DNA of 64,000 bases from Paraburkholderia caballeronis. Lineage in GTDB: Bacteria; Pseudomonadota; Gammaproteobacteria; Burkholderiales; Burkholderiaceae. The translations under genes and the position numbers were made by a program. Below are positions 16,327-25,875 of the stretch, one piece after another. The DNA lies in NCBI RefSeq assembly GCF_900104845.1, contig NZ_FNSR01000002.1, positions 310,001 to 374,000 of the forward strand, in the 5' to 3' direction. The notes under the pieces were generated by a model. The model searched no databases. It worked only from the letters and a program-made list of their open reading frames with translations, and was not told the origin of the DNA. How positions within the stretch are numbered: the first letter of the stretch is position 1; every line of letters starts with the position of its first letter.

Positions 16327-17595
16327 TCAAGCTGTCTCTGCGGCTTGCGGCCAGGGACTTTCACCGAGTTCGCCGTGCCATGCGCGGAGCACCGCGCGGC
16401 GATACGCGCCGGCCACGTCCGGCACCGGAAACGAACCGGCGAGGCGCGTGACGCCGAGCGCGTCGTGCGTCAGCGCGTCGAGCGCGTCTTCCGCAATGCC
16501 GAGTTCGCGCAGGTCGGACGGAATGCCGACGTCGCGGACCAGTTCGCGCAGCGTATGCGCGAGCGCGTGGATCGTCGCATCGGGGTCCGCCCCGCCAACA
16601 CCGAACAGACCGGCGATTTCCAGCAGTTCGGCCCGCCGTGTCTGCGCGAGTTCGCCGAGCACGTAAGGCAGCATCACCGCATTGGTGGTGCCGTGCGAAC
16701 GGTGCGTCAGCCCGGCCACCGCATACGCGATGCCGTGGACCGCGTTGAGGCCGGCGCTGCCATAGGACAGCGCCGCATAGATGCTCGCGTAGCACATGCC
16801 CGTGCGCGCCTCGACGTCGGCTCCGTTGTCGTAGGCCCGGCGCAGATAACGCACGCACAGCACGATGGCCTCCCGCGCGAACATCATCGTCAGCGACGAA
16901 CGTCCGCTATAACCTGGATCAGGATGGCCGTCGCGCGCGAATTCCGCCGAATCCATCGTCAGATATGACTCGATCGCATGCGTAAGCGCATCGATGCCAG
17001 CGTCGGCGGTCACGTTCGGCGGACAGCTATAGGTCAGTTCCGGGTCGATCAGCGCGATCTGCGGTCGGAGCGCGTTGTCCATCACGGCGACCTTGGTCGC
17101 GTTCTCCGGATCGACGAGGATCGCGCCGGGTGTCGCTTCGGAGCCGGTGCCGGCCGTCGTCGGCAGCGCGATCAACGGCAGCGGCTGCGGCGCCACTGCG
17201 AGCGCGCCGACGAATTCGCGCACCGGACGGCCGTCGCGCAAGGTCAGGGCCAGCGCCTTCGCAAGATCGATGTTGCTGCCGCCGCCGAGCGCGACCACGT
17301 GATCGGGCTCGATCCCGCCGAGCCGCTCGCGGATGCGGCGGGTCGCGTCGTCGACGAGCGTCGTGCGCGGGTCCGGCTCGCCGCCGTCGAACACTTCATA
17401 CGCGATGCCGTGTGCCGCCGCGGCCTGCACGAATTCGTTCACCCAGGGACTGTGCCCGGTGAAAAAACGGTCGGTCACCAGCACGCCGCGCCGGTAGCCG
17501 AGGCGGGCCACCAGTTCGGGCAACTGGCGTCGCGCGCCAGCCCCGATCACCAGCCGTCCGGGTGCGCAGAAATGAATCGTGTCGTGAATTCTCAT
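16327..17595 (-). CDS. Iron-containing (group III) alcohol dehydrogenase
   Basis: 422-residue Fe-ADH. The N-terminal nucleotide-binding domain carries the GGGSNIDLAKAL motif (~107-118) and PTTAGTGSEATPGAIL. The metal site is formed by DAGIDALTHAIESYL (Asp, His) and by HGIAYAVAGLTHRSHGTTNA, where two His residues complete the ligands of this family. It probably interconverts a primary alcohol and aldehyde with NAD(P). The ATG overlaps the stop of the upstream alpha/beta hydrolase (ATGA), so the two are one operon. A plausible sequence is hydrolysis of an ester followed by oxidation of the released alcohol, but no substrate can be named. Confidence 0.9.
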   Translation of the reverse strand: MRIHDTIHFCAPGRLVIGAGARRQLPELVARLGYRRGVLVTDRFFTGHSPWVNEFVQAAAAHGIAYEVFDGGEPDPRTTLVDDATRRIRERLGGIEPDHVVALGGGSNIDLAKALALTLRDGRPVREFVGALAVAPQPLPLIALPTTAGTGSEATPGAILVDPENATKVAVMDNALRPQIALIDPELTYSCPPNVTADAGIDALTHAIESYLTMDSAEFARDGHPDPGYSGRSSLTMMFAREAIVLCVRYLRRAYDNGADVEARTGMCYASIYAALSYGSAGLNAVHGIAYAVAGLTHRSHGTTNAVMLPYVLGELAQTRRAELLEIAGLFGVGGADPDATIHALAHTLRELVRDVGIPSDLRELGIAEDALDALTHDALGVTRLAGSFPVPDVAGAYRRAVLRAWHGELGESPWPQAAETA

Positions 17596-18314
17596 GGTGT
17601 CTCCAGGATCGGCGCTTGTTCGACAAGGAAGGTCCGCATCGCTTCAGCGAGCGCGGCGGTATGTGCAGTGAGAATCGTGTGGCCGCCGCCCGCAATCTCG
17701 ACCAGACGCGCGCGGGGCAGCCCGTCGGCCAGCCAGCGCGCGTGCTGAAACGGGCAATCGTCATCGTCGCTGCCGTGAACGATCAGCGTGGGGAGATCGA
17801 TGGTTTCGAGCAGCGGCCGATGGTCAGCCGTCCGTATCGACTGCCAGGTCCACGCGACGGCCTGCCGGTCGGCGGCCTCGGACAGCTTCAGACGCACCTC
17901 GCGCGCGGCGATCTCGTCGTGCAACGCCCTTTCGTCGCGCGCGGAAAACCATTGGGTCATGCAGAGCGCCGGACTGCCCGATACCAGCACCAGCGCGCGC
18001 GGCAGCCGGCCGACCCGATGCGTCACGTAATCGAGCGCGACCGATACGCCGAGACTCCATCCGGCCAGCACGTAGGGGCCGTCGCCGATGTGCCGCGCGA
18101 CCGTTTCCGCGACGTCGTCGGCATAACGCGCGAGCGTGTAGTCGTCGGCGCACGCGCCTCGCCACGCAGCGCCGCGTCCGCGCAGATTCGGCAACACGAA
18201 ACGCGCGTCGTCGTGCAGTTCACGTGCGCCGGGCAACCATGCCGCGCGCGTGCCCTGGATGCCGTGCAGCGCGAGCACAGGCACCTCCCCGGCGCCGGTC
18301 TGGATGACGTCCAT
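17592..18314 (-). CDS. Alpha/beta hydrolase
   Basis: 240-residue soluble hydrolase without a signal peptide. It shows LHGIQG (oxyanion region), the nucleophile elbow GWSLG with Ser87, HGSDDDD carrying the acidic residue, and GGGHTI with the catalytic His near the C-terminus. These are the features of small esterase/enol-lactonase-type hydrolases. The frame is open further upstream; 18314 is chosen for the GGGAG in front of the ATG. It is the first gene of the hydrolase-alcohol dehydrogenase operon. The exact substrate cannot be deduced. Confidence 0.87.
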   Translation of the reverse strand: MDVIQTGAGEVPVLALHGIQGTRAAWLPGARELHDDARFVLPNLRGRGAAWRGACADDYTLARYADDVAETVARHIGDGPYVLAGWSLGVSVALDYVTHRVGRLPRALVLVSGSPALCMTQWFSARDERALHDEIAAREVRLKLSEAADRQAVAWTWQSIRTADHRPLLETIDLPTLIVHGSDDDDCPFQHARWLADGLPRARLVEIAGGGHTILTAHTAALAEAMRTFLVEQAPILETP

Positions 18315-18343
18315 GGGGTCTCCCGGTTTGTATATTAGTGATG

Positions 18344-18357
18344 TATTAGATGAATAT
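18344..18357. promoter_or_regulatory. Shared AT-rich element, copy 2 (TATTAGATGAATAT)
   Basis: Lies 30 bp upstream of the hydrolase start and overlaps the 10-bp palindrome TGAATATTCA (18351-18360). Thirteen of fourteen bases match copy 1 upstream of the hydroxylase gene, in the same plus-strand orientation relative to the two minus-strand genes. Confidence 0.5.
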
Positions 18358-18360
18358 TCA

Positions 18361-19262
18361 ATTCCGAAGTCAAGTGGAGACGGAGGCGGATCGGACGAAA
18401 CGGAGAGGATCGGAGCGGCACCCGGATGGCGGCGGCCGCGCGACAACCATCGGCGCCGTGACTTCAAGGCCCGTTCGTTCAAGCCGGTCATCGCGACGTT
18501 GCCTGGCGGCGATCCGTACGGAGAGACAGGTTGAATCGACACTCGCAGGCGGGCGTTCGAAGTCCGCTCGCGGCGGCGTCTTTATAAAAGAATCAGCATT
18601 ACATTTCTTTTAAATGAATTATTGCGAAAAAAACATCAATATCGATTCCGACGAAAAATCGACATAGTAAATATTGGTAATAAAAATCCGGATTCGCCGC
18701 TGGACAACCGCCGGCGGCAATCGCGCCTGCGCGGCCACGACGAAGGGACGCCCGGAAAACACCGTCACGCGGAGGCACCGCGACCTCTCACGGGATTACG
18801 CACGAACGAAATTTGGCTGGGATAGAGTTAGGCATCCGTGCGAATGCGTATTGGATCGCTCCAAAACTGTTTCCGATTGCTGTACATTCCCGCGTTGACC
18901 CGATTCAGGCGCCGCCAGCCGGGGCTCATCGGTCGCGCGGAAAAGATTGAAATGAATTTGAAACCTTGACGGCCAGGCCGACACCCCATCGGCCCGGCCG
19001 CTTGAGTCGTGCCTAAACCCCATTTGAACCGAGGCGTTGGCGGAATCGGACGCGCCGATAAAGCGCTTCCGTCCGTCAGCAATCCCGGAACAAGGATTAT
19101 GTACCGCGTCTTTCAGCAAAACGCCTTTAGCCAGGACGGCATGGATCGTCCCCGGCGCCTTTCGCGAGCCGCGCCGCCGGTCAGGGCCGAAGTCCGCCCG
19201 CCGCTGACGCGCGACGCGATGCCCGGACGCCGTTCAGTTCAACCCCAAGTCCTGGATATTTC
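18361..19262. other. Intergenic region between hydrolase operon and RND operon
   Basis: About 900 bp without a convincing gene; the short open frames have no good ribosome-binding sites or recognisable products. The stretch 18590-18715 is strikingly AT-rich compared with its surroundings, with runs such as TTTATAAAAG and GTAAATATTGGTAATAAAAA. The final ~350 bp must hold the promoter of the RND operon. I could not identify a regulator gene or a clear operator there. Confidence 0.5.
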
Positions 19263-22200
19263 ATGCTCGCGCTAGTACGTATCGCGCTTCGACGGCCCTA
19301 TACGTTTGTCGTCCTCGCGATCCTCATCCTGATCATAGGACCGCTGTCCGCGCTCAAGACGCCGACCGACATCTTCCCGGACATCCGCATCCCCGTCATC
19401 AGCGTGGTGTGGCAATACACGGGCCTGCCGCCGGATCAGATGGTCGGACGCATCACGTCGCCGTTCGAACGCTCGCTGACCACCACCGTCAACGACATCC
19501 AGCACATGGAAGCGGAATCGGTGAACGGCTTCGCGGTCATCAAGATCTTCTTCCAGCCGGGCGTGAACGTCAGCAACGCGAACGCCCAGGTAACCGCGGT
19601 GTCGCAGACCCAGTTGCGCCAGTTGCCGCCGGGCACCACGCCGCCGCTGATCCTGAACTACAACGCGTCGACGGTGCCGATCATCCAGCTCGCGCTGTCA
19701 GGCAAGGGGCTGTCGGAACAGAACCTGGGCGACCTCGGGTTGAACCAGTTGCGTCCGGCGCTCGTCACCGTGGCCGGCGCGTCGATTCCGTATCCGTTCG
19801 GCGGCAAGTCGCGCCAGGTGCAGATCGACGTCAACCCGGCCGCGATGCAGGCGCGCGGCCTGTCCGCGCAGGACGTCGCGAACGCGCTCGCGAGCCAGAA
19901 CCTGCTGACGCCGATCGGCACGGAAAAAATCGGCGATCACGAATACACGCTGCAACTGAACAACGCGCCGTCCGCGCTCAAGGCGCTCGGCGACCTGCCG
20001 ATCAAGGCGGTCAACGGCACCACGGTTTATATCCACGACGTCGCCAACGTCCGCGACGGCAGCCCGCCGCAGACGAACATCGTCCACGTGGACGGCAAAC
20101 GCTCCGTGCTGATGTCGGTGCTGAAGAACGGTTCGGTGTCGACGCTCGGCATCATCTCGGGCATCAAGCAGCACGTGATCGACGCAAAGGCGTCGCTGCC
20201 GGACGCATTGCAGATCGCGCCGATCGGCGACCAGTCGCTGTTCGTGCGCGCGGCGATCAGCGGCGTGGCGCGCGAAGGCGTGATCGCGGCCGCGCTGACC
20301 AGCCTGATGATCCTGCTGTTCCTCGGTAGCTGGCGCTCGACGCTGATTATCGCGACGTCGATTCCGCTCGCGATTCTCGGCTCTATCGCAGCGTTGTCCG
20401 CGCTCGGCGAGACCCTCAACATCATGACGCTCGGGGGGCTCGCGCTCGCGGTGGGGATTCTCGTCGACGACGCGACCGTCACCATCGAGAACATCAACTG
20501 GCACCTCGAACACGGCAAGCAGGTCGAGGAAGCGATTCTCGACGGCGCGGCGCAGATCGTCACGCCGGCGTTCGTCGCGCTGCTGTGCATCTGCATCGTG
20601 TTCGTGCCGATGTTCTTCCTCGACGGCGTGGCGCGCTTCCTGTTCGTGCCGATGGCCGAGGCCGTGATCTTCGCGATGATCTCGTCGTTCATCCTGTCGC
20701 GGACGCTCGTGCCAACCATGGCGAAGTACCTGCTGCATCCGCACAATCTGAACGAGGACGAGCACGAAAAGAAACGGCCCGGCCCGCTGGGACGCTTCCA
20801 GCAGGGCTTCGAACGCCGCTTCGAGAAGATTCGCGCGGGCTATCGCGGCCTGCTCGAACTGGCGCTGAATCATCGCGTGCCGTTCGTGAGCGGGTTCCTC
20901 GCGTTCGTGCTGCTGTCGTTCGCGCTGGTGCCGCTGCTCGGCCGCAACTTCTTCCCGGACGTGGACGCGGGCCAGATCCTGATGCACGTGCGCGCGCCGG
21001 TCGGCGTGCGGGTCGAGAAAACCGCGCAGATCTTCGCGAACGTGGAGAACTCGATTCGCCAGATCATCCCGCCCGACGAACTCGGCACGATGGTCGACAA
21101 CATCGGCCTGCCGGTCAGCGGCATCAATCTCGCGTACAACAACACGGGCACCATCGGCTCGCAGGACGGCGACATCCAGATCGCGCTGAACGAAGGCCAC
21201 CGCCCCACGGCCGACTACGTGCGGCAGATGCGCGAGCAGTTGCCGCGCCTCTATCCGGGCGTGACCTTCTCGTTCCCGCCGGCGGACATCATCAGCCAGA
21301 TCCTGAACTTCGGCTCGCCGGCGCCGGTCGACCTACAGGTGCGCGGCAACAACCTGCCCGCGAACTTCGCGTATGCGACCCGCCTGCTGCGCGAGATCCG
21401 CCGGATTCCCGGCGTGGTCGACGCGCGCATCCAGCAGGCGCAGAACTCGCCGACGTTCAACGTCGACGTGGACCGGACCCGCGCGCAGTTACTCGGCATC
21501 AACGAGCGCGACGTGACCAACAGCCTCGTGGTGAACCTCGCCGGTTCGAGCCAGGTCGCGCCGACGTTCTGGCTGAACAGCGCGAACGGCGTGTCGTATC
21601 CGATCGTGATGCAGACGCCGCAATACAACCTCGATTCGCTCGCGTCGCTGCAAAACCTGCCGATCACGTCGAGCCAGCAGAGCAACGGGCAGATCCTCGG
21701 CGGCCTCGCGACCCTGCAACGCGTGAACACCAACGCGGTCGTCAGCCAGTACAACATCCAGCCGATGGTCGAGATCTTCGCGACCACCCAGGATCGCGAT
21801 CTCGGCGCGGTCGCGGCCGACATCCAGCAGGTGGTGAAGAACAACGCCGCCACGCTGCCGAAGGGTTCGTCGATCGCGCTGCTGGGCCAGGTGCAGACCA
21901 TGAACAGCGCGTTCGCCGGCATGCTGTTCGGGCTGCTCGGCGCGATCGTGCTCATCTATCTGATCGTCGTGGTCAACTTCCAGTCGTGGGCCGATCCGTT
22001 CGTGATCGTGATGGCGCTGCCGGCGGCGCTCGCCGGCATCATCTGGATGCTGTTCGCCACCCATACCACGCTGTCCGTGCCCGCGTTGACCGGGGCGATC
22101 ATGTGCATGGGGGTGGCGACCGCCAACTCCATCCTCGTGGTCAGCTTCTGCCGCGAGCGCCTCGCCGTCCACGGCGATCCGTTCAAGGCCGCGCTCGAAG

Positions 22201-22454
22201 CCGGCTTCACCCGCTTCCGCCCGGTGCTGATGACCGCGCTGTCGATGATCATCGGCATGGCGCCGATGGCGCTCGCGCTCGGCGAAGGCGGCGAACAGAA
22301 CGCACCGCTTGGCCGCGCCGTGATCGGCGGCCTGCTTTTCGCCACCACCGCGTCACTGCTTCTCGTACCGGTGATCTTCTGCATTGTTCACTCGCGCCCT
22401 GGCCGCGCGGCTGCCCCGAGACCTGCTACGGAAGGACCCGCTCATGTCGTCTGA
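19263..22454 (+). CDS. RND efflux permease (inner-membrane pump)
   Basis: 1063-residue resistance-nodulation-division pump. TM1 is at ~11-30 (YTFVVLAILILIIGPL). A large periplasmic porter domain is followed by a TM cluster containing LALAVGILVDDATVTIEN near residue 401, where the paired Asp residues of the proton relay lie. The second half repeats the layout and ends with TM10-12 (e.g. TALSMIIGMAPMALALGEGGEQNAPLGR, split here from its neighbours). It is proton-driven and exports drugs, solvents or metabolites through its partners. The pump gene comes first in the operon and overlaps the fusion-protein gene by 11 bp. The substrate is not predictable from sequence. Confidence 0.93.
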   Translation: MLALVRIALRRPYTFVVLAILILIIGPLSALKTPTDIFPDIRIPVISVVWQYTGLPPDQMVGRITSPFERSLTTTVNDIQHMEAESVNGFAVIKIFFQPGVNVSNANAQVTAVSQTQLRQLPPGTTPPLILNYNASTVPIIQLALSGKGLSEQNLGDLGLNQLRPALVTVAGASIPYPFGGKSRQVQIDVNPAAMQARGLSAQDVANALASQNLLTPIGTEKIGDHEYTLQLNNAPSALKALGDLPIKAVNGTTVYIHDVANVRDGSPPQTNIVHVDGKRSVLMSVLKNGSVSTLGIISGIKQHVIDAKASLPDALQIAPIGDQSLFVRAAISGVAREGVIAAALTSLMILLFLGSWRSTLIIATSIPLAILGSIAALSALGETLNIMTLGGLALAVGILVDDATVTIENINWHLEHGKQVEEAILDGAAQIVTPAFVALLCICIVFVPMFFLDGVARFLFVPMAEAVIFAMISSFILSRTLVPTMAKYLLHPHNLNEDEHEKKRPGPLGRFQQGFERRFEKIRAGYRGLLELALNHRVPFVSGFLAFVLLSFALVPLLGRNFFPDVDAGQILMHVRAPVGVRVEKTAQIFANVENSIRQIIPPDELGTMVDNIGLPVSGINLAYNNTGTIGSQDGDIQIALNEGHRPTADYVRQMREQLPRLYPGVTFSFPPADIISQILNFGSPAPVDLQVRGNNLPANFAYATRLLREIRRIPGVVDARIQQAQNSPTFNVDVDRTRAQLLGINERDVTNSLVVNLAGSSQVAPTFWLNSANGVSYPIVMQTPQYNLDSLASLQNLPITSSQQSNGQILGGLATLQRVNTNAVVSQYNIQPMVEIFATTQDRDLGAVAADIQQVVKNNAATLPKGSSIALLGQVQTMNSAFAGMLFGLLGAIVLIYLIVVVNFQSWADPFVIVMALPAALAGIIWMLFATHTTLSVPALTGAIMCMGVATANSILVVSFCRERLAVHGDPFKAALEAGFTRFRPVLMTALSMIIGMAPMALALGEGGEQNAPLGRAVIGGLLFATTASLLLVPVIFCIVHSRPGRAAAPRPATEGPAHVV

Positions 22455-23628
22455 ACCTGTTGTCACCACCCGGCCGGTGCCGCGCCGCCGACTCGTCGTC
22501 AGCGGCGTGGTCGGGATCGCCGTCGTCGTCGGCGTAGTCGTCGCGGGCGTGGCGCTGCGCGCCGTCGATGCCCGCAATCTCAAGACGTGGACCAATGCGC
22601 AGGCGATCCCGACGGTCGTCGTGATCCATCCGGCGAGCGCGCCGAGCGGGCCGACGCTCGACCTGCCGTCGCGGCTCGAAGCGTATTCGCGCGCGCCGAT
22701 TTTCGCGCGCGTGAGCGGCTACCTGAAGTCGTGGAACGTCGATATCGGCGCGCCCGTGAAGGCCGGGCAACTGCTCGCCGTGATCGAATCGCCGGAACTC
22801 GACCAGCAACTGATCCAGGCGCGCGCGGACCTCGCCAGCGCGCAGGCCAACGCCGCGCTCGCCGGCACCACCGCGAAACGCTGGCAGGCGCTGCTCGGCA
22901 CCGATTCGGTCGCGCAGCAGGAAGTCGACGAACGCACCGGCGACTACACCGCGAAAAAAGCGGCCGTCGCGGCCGCGCAGGCCAACGTCGACCGGCTGCT
23001 CGCGACCAAGGGCTTCGAGCGCATCGTCGCGCCGTTCGACGGCGTAGTGACCGCGCGCGACACCGACGTCGGCGCGCTCATCAACGCGGGCAGCGGCGGC
23101 GCCGGACAGGAACTGTTCGTCGTCTCCGACGTGAAACGGCTGCGCGTGTACGTGCAGGTGCCGCAGAGCTACGCGCCCGACGTGCGCAGCGGCACCACCG
23201 CCACGCTGACCGTGCCGGAATATCCGGGCCAGCGGTTCACCGCGCGCGTGGTCGCGTCGGCGGATTCGGTCAATGCGGCGTCGGGCACGACGCTGGTTCA
23301 ACTGCTGGTCGACAACAGCGACGGCAAGCTGCTGCCGGGCGGTTTCGCGAGCCTCCAGTTCAAGCTGCCGGTGCAGCCGAACTCGGTGCGGATTCCGGCC
23401 AGCGCGCTCGTGTTCGACGCGCATGGCCTGCGGGTCGCGACGCTCGGCGCGAACAGCCAGGTCGTGTTCAAGACGGTGACGATCAATCGCGATTTCGGCG
23501 ACTCGGTCGAGATCGGCGCCGGCCTCACCGCGACGGACCGCGTGATCGACACGCCGCCGGACGGGCTGGTCGATGGAGATCGCGTGCAGCTCGGCAGCAC
23601 CCCGACCGGGGGGGCCGCGCATGGCTAG
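22444..23628 (+). CDS. RND membrane-fusion (periplasmic adaptor) protein
   Basis: 394-residue adaptor of the HlyD/AcrA type. It has an N-terminal membrane anchor (~15-40, LVVSGVVGIAVVVGVVVAGV) with no lipobox. A biotinyl-lipoyl half-motif ARVSGYLKSWNVDIGAPVKA, an alpha-helical hairpin (~110-165) and the second lipoyl half IVAPFDGVVTARDTDVG follow, then a beta-barrel and a membrane-proximal domain. It links the permease to the outer-membrane channel. The ATG at 22444 lies inside the end of the permease gene and has GGAAGGA upstream, so translation is coupled. Confidence 0.92.
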   Translation: MSSEPVVTTRPVPRRRLVVSGVVGIAVVVGVVVAGVALRAVDARNLKTWTNAQAIPTVVVIHPASAPSGPTLDLPSRLEAYSRAPIFARVSGYLKSWNVDIGAPVKAGQLLAVIESPELDQQLIQARADLASAQANAALAGTTAKRWQALLGTDSVAQQEVDERTGDYTAKKAAVAAAQANVDRLLATKGFERIVAPFDGVVTARDTDVGALINAGSGGAGQELFVVSDVKRLRVYVQVPQSYAPDVRSGTTATLTVPEYPGQRFTARVVASADSVNAASGTTLVQLLVDNSDGKLLPGGFASLQFKLPVQPNSVRIPASALVFDAHGLRVATLGANSQVVFKTVTINRDFGDSVEIGAGLTATDRVIDTPPDGLVDGDRVQLGSTPTGGAAHG

Positions 23629-25105
23629 CATGAGCAGGATCGCGGCAGCAAGGGGGCCGGCGCTGCTGGCCGGCGTCCTCGCGCTCGCGGGATGTTCGCT
23701 CGCGCCGGACTACCACGTGCCGCCGACGCCGGTCGCCGCGCAGTACCAGACGATCGGCCCGTGGGTCAACGCGCAGCCCGCGGACCAGTTGAGCCGCACC
23801 GACTGGTGGAAGATCTACAACGATCCGCGGCTCGACGATCTCGAACAGCGGCTGCTCGCGAACAACACCGACCTTGCCGCGGCCTACGCGCATTACCGGC
23901 AGGCCAGGGCGTTCGTCGATCAGGTGTCGTCGAATCTGTTCCCGCATGTCAGCGCGAGCGCGATTCCGCAGCGCGACCGCCAGTCCGACACGCGGCCGCT
24001 GCGCGCCGGCGGCCCCGACTACTACAACTCGGCCACGCTCGGCGGCGAGGTCGATTACGACCTCGATCTGTGGGGACGCGTGCGCGATTCCGTGGCGGCG
24101 GGCAAGGACGAGGCGCAGGCCACCCAGGCCGATCTCGCGTCCGTGCAACTGAGTTTGCAGGTCCAGCTTGCCGACAGTTATATCCGCCTGCGCGGACTCG
24201 ACCAGCAGACGCAGTTGCTGACCGACACCGTCGCGGCATACGCACGCGCGCTGGAACTCACGCAAACGCTGCATGGCGGCGGAATCGTATCGGGGCTCGA
24301 CGTCTCGCGCGCGAAGACCCAGTTGTCGGCGACGAAATCGCAGTTGTCGCAGAACCTCGCGCAGCGCGCGCTGATCGAACACGCGATCGCCGAACTGATC
24401 GGCACGTCCGCCTCTGAATTCAGCCTGCCGCCGCAGACCGCGTCGCTCGCGCTGCCGGTCATTCCGGTCGGCGTGCCGTCCACGTTGTTGCAGCGGCGGC
24501 CGGACATCGCGGCCGCCGAGCGGCGCGTCGCGGAGGCCAATGCGAAGATCGGCGTGGCGCGCGCCGCGTATTTCCCGTCGATCACGCTGAGCCTGCAAGG
24601 CGGCTTCCAGAGTTCCGTGTATGCCGGCCTCGTCAGCGCGCCGAACATCTTCTGGGCGGTCGGTCCGCAACTCGTGCAATACGTGTTCGACGGCGGCTTG
24701 CGCCGCGCGCAGCTCGACTCCGCGAAGGCGGCAACCGACGAAGCGGGCGCGCGTTATCGCGGCGTCGTGCTGTCGGCGTTCCAGCAGATCGAGGACAATC
24801 TTTCGCTGCTGCAAGACCTCGGCACCGCGCTCGACCAGCAGCGCGACGCCGTCGATTCGGCGCAGCACGCGCTCGATCTGGCGTTGAACCGCTACCGGGA
24901 AGGGGCCGTCGGTTATCTCGACGTCGTGCAGGCGCAGACCGCGGCGCTCGACGCGCAACGCGGCGTGCTCGATCTCCAGACCCGCTTGCTGAGCGCGAAC
25001 GTGCAACTGGTGAAGGCGCTCGGCGGCGGGTGGTCGAGCGAGGAGCTGGCGGTGGCGGCGCGCGCGCCGGCGCTGGTTGCGGCGGCTGGCGGGTCGAAGG
25101 GGTGA
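23621..25105 (+). CDS. Outer-membrane efflux lipoprotein (NodT/OprM family)
   Basis: 494-residue outer-membrane channel subunit. A short signal peptide ends in the lipobox LAGC followed by SLAPDYHVPPTPV, a very typical NodT-family start. Two OEP repeats follow (VDYDLDLWGRVRDSVAAGKD in the first; GGFQSSVYAGLVS and YREGAVGYLDVVQAQTAALD in the second), forming the barrel and trans-periplasmic alpha-tunnel. The ATG at 23621 overlaps the adaptor stop by 8 bp; a second in-frame ATG 9 bp later is an alternative. It completes the tripartite pump. Confidence 0.93.
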   Translation: MASMSRIAAARGPALLAGVLALAGCSLAPDYHVPPTPVAAQYQTIGPWVNAQPADQLSRTDWWKIYNDPRLDDLEQRLLANNTDLAAAYAHYRQARAFVDQVSSNLFPHVSASAIPQRDRQSDTRPLRAGGPDYYNSATLGGEVDYDLDLWGRVRDSVAAGKDEAQATQADLASVQLSLQVQLADSYIRLRGLDQQTQLLTDTVAAYARALELTQTLHGGGIVSGLDVSRAKTQLSATKSQLSQNLAQRALIEHAIAELIGTSASEFSLPPQTASLALPVIPVGVPSTLLQRRPDIAAAERRVAEANAKIGVARAAYFPSITLSLQGGFQSSVYAGLVSAPNIFWAVGPQLVQYVFDGGLRRAQLDSAKAATDEAGARYRGVVLSAFQQIEDNLSLLQDLGTALDQQRDAVDSAQHALDLALNRYREGAVGYLDVVQAQTAALDAQRGVLDLQTRLLSANVQLVKALGGGWSSEELAVAARAPALVAAAGGSKG

Positions 25106-25464
25106 GCGTGGGGGCCGGCGCTTCGCGGCGGGATCGGTAGCCAGCCCGGGCAGAGCGTCGTGCCTCGATACGGTCGAACGCCGGGCTTGGCCCGATGGAT
25201 CGCGGCGGGAGGTGGGTAACGATGGGCGCTACGTGGAGGCGCTCGTTGTAAAACCCTCCCCCCACGAGCCTGTCTGCACTTTTTGTGGACGAGGCGGGGG
25301 ACCGAATCATTGCCCGCCCGCGAGGTTTGACTCCGACCTTGACGGATCGCGACCACAGTTCCGGGCGATACGCGTCGATAAGCCGGGCAGCATCAGAGTC
25401 GGCCGCTCACGTGGCAGGAAGAATTACGCGACCGTGCCGCGACGCCGTCAGGAACAACACCAAC
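25106..25464. other. Intergenic region between convergent RND operon and exbD
   Basis: 359 bp separating two convergent units. It has GC-rich imperfect hairpins soon after the outer-membrane gene and a pyrimidine run (CCCTCCCCCCAC) near 25254. I see no gene or clear T-tract terminator. Confidence 0.4.
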
Positions 25465-25875
25465 TCACTGCTGCCCCTCGGTCAGGACAGACAACCTCGT
25501 AATCCCCGCGTGCCCGACCGCGGCCATCACCTTCGCGACGGTCCCGTACGGCACGCCTTCGTCCGCCTGCAGATTGACGGACGCATCGGCATTAGCCGCC
25601 TTCAACGCGGCCATCTCGACGCCGATCTGCCCGATGTCGGTCGGCCGCTTGTCGATATAAAGATGCCCGCCGGCATCCACGCTGACCGTCACGGTTTTTT
25701 TCTGGTCGGCCGCGCCGGTGGCGACCGTCTTCGGCAGGTTCACGTGCATCGCGTTGGTGAGCAGCGGCGCGGTGACGATGAACGCGACGAGCAGCACGAG
25801 CATCACGTCGACGAGCGGCGTGATGTTGATCTCGCCAAGCACGTCATCGTTGTCGGAAGAGGACTGGAAAGCCAT
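25465..25875 (-). CDS. exbD: TonB energiser subunit ExbD
   Basis: 136-residue ExbD/TolR-family protein. A single N-terminal TM helix (INITPLVDVMLVLLVAFIVT) contains the essential proton-carrying Asp, followed by a periplasmic domain (VTVSVDAGGHLYIDKRPTD). With ExbB it uses the proton gradient to energise TonB. The ATG overlaps the exbB stop (TAATG). Because it lies directly beside the polysaccharide-lyase genes with tonB and exbB, it is likely a dedicated energiser for the nearby receptor. Confidence 0.93.
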   Translation of the reverse strand: MAFQSSSDNDDVLGEINITPLVDVMLVLLVAFIVTAPLLTNAMHVNLPKTVATGAADQKKTVTVSVDAGGHLYIDKRPTDIGQIGVEMAALKAANADASVNLQADEGVPYGTVAKVMAAVGHAGITRLSVLTEGQQ

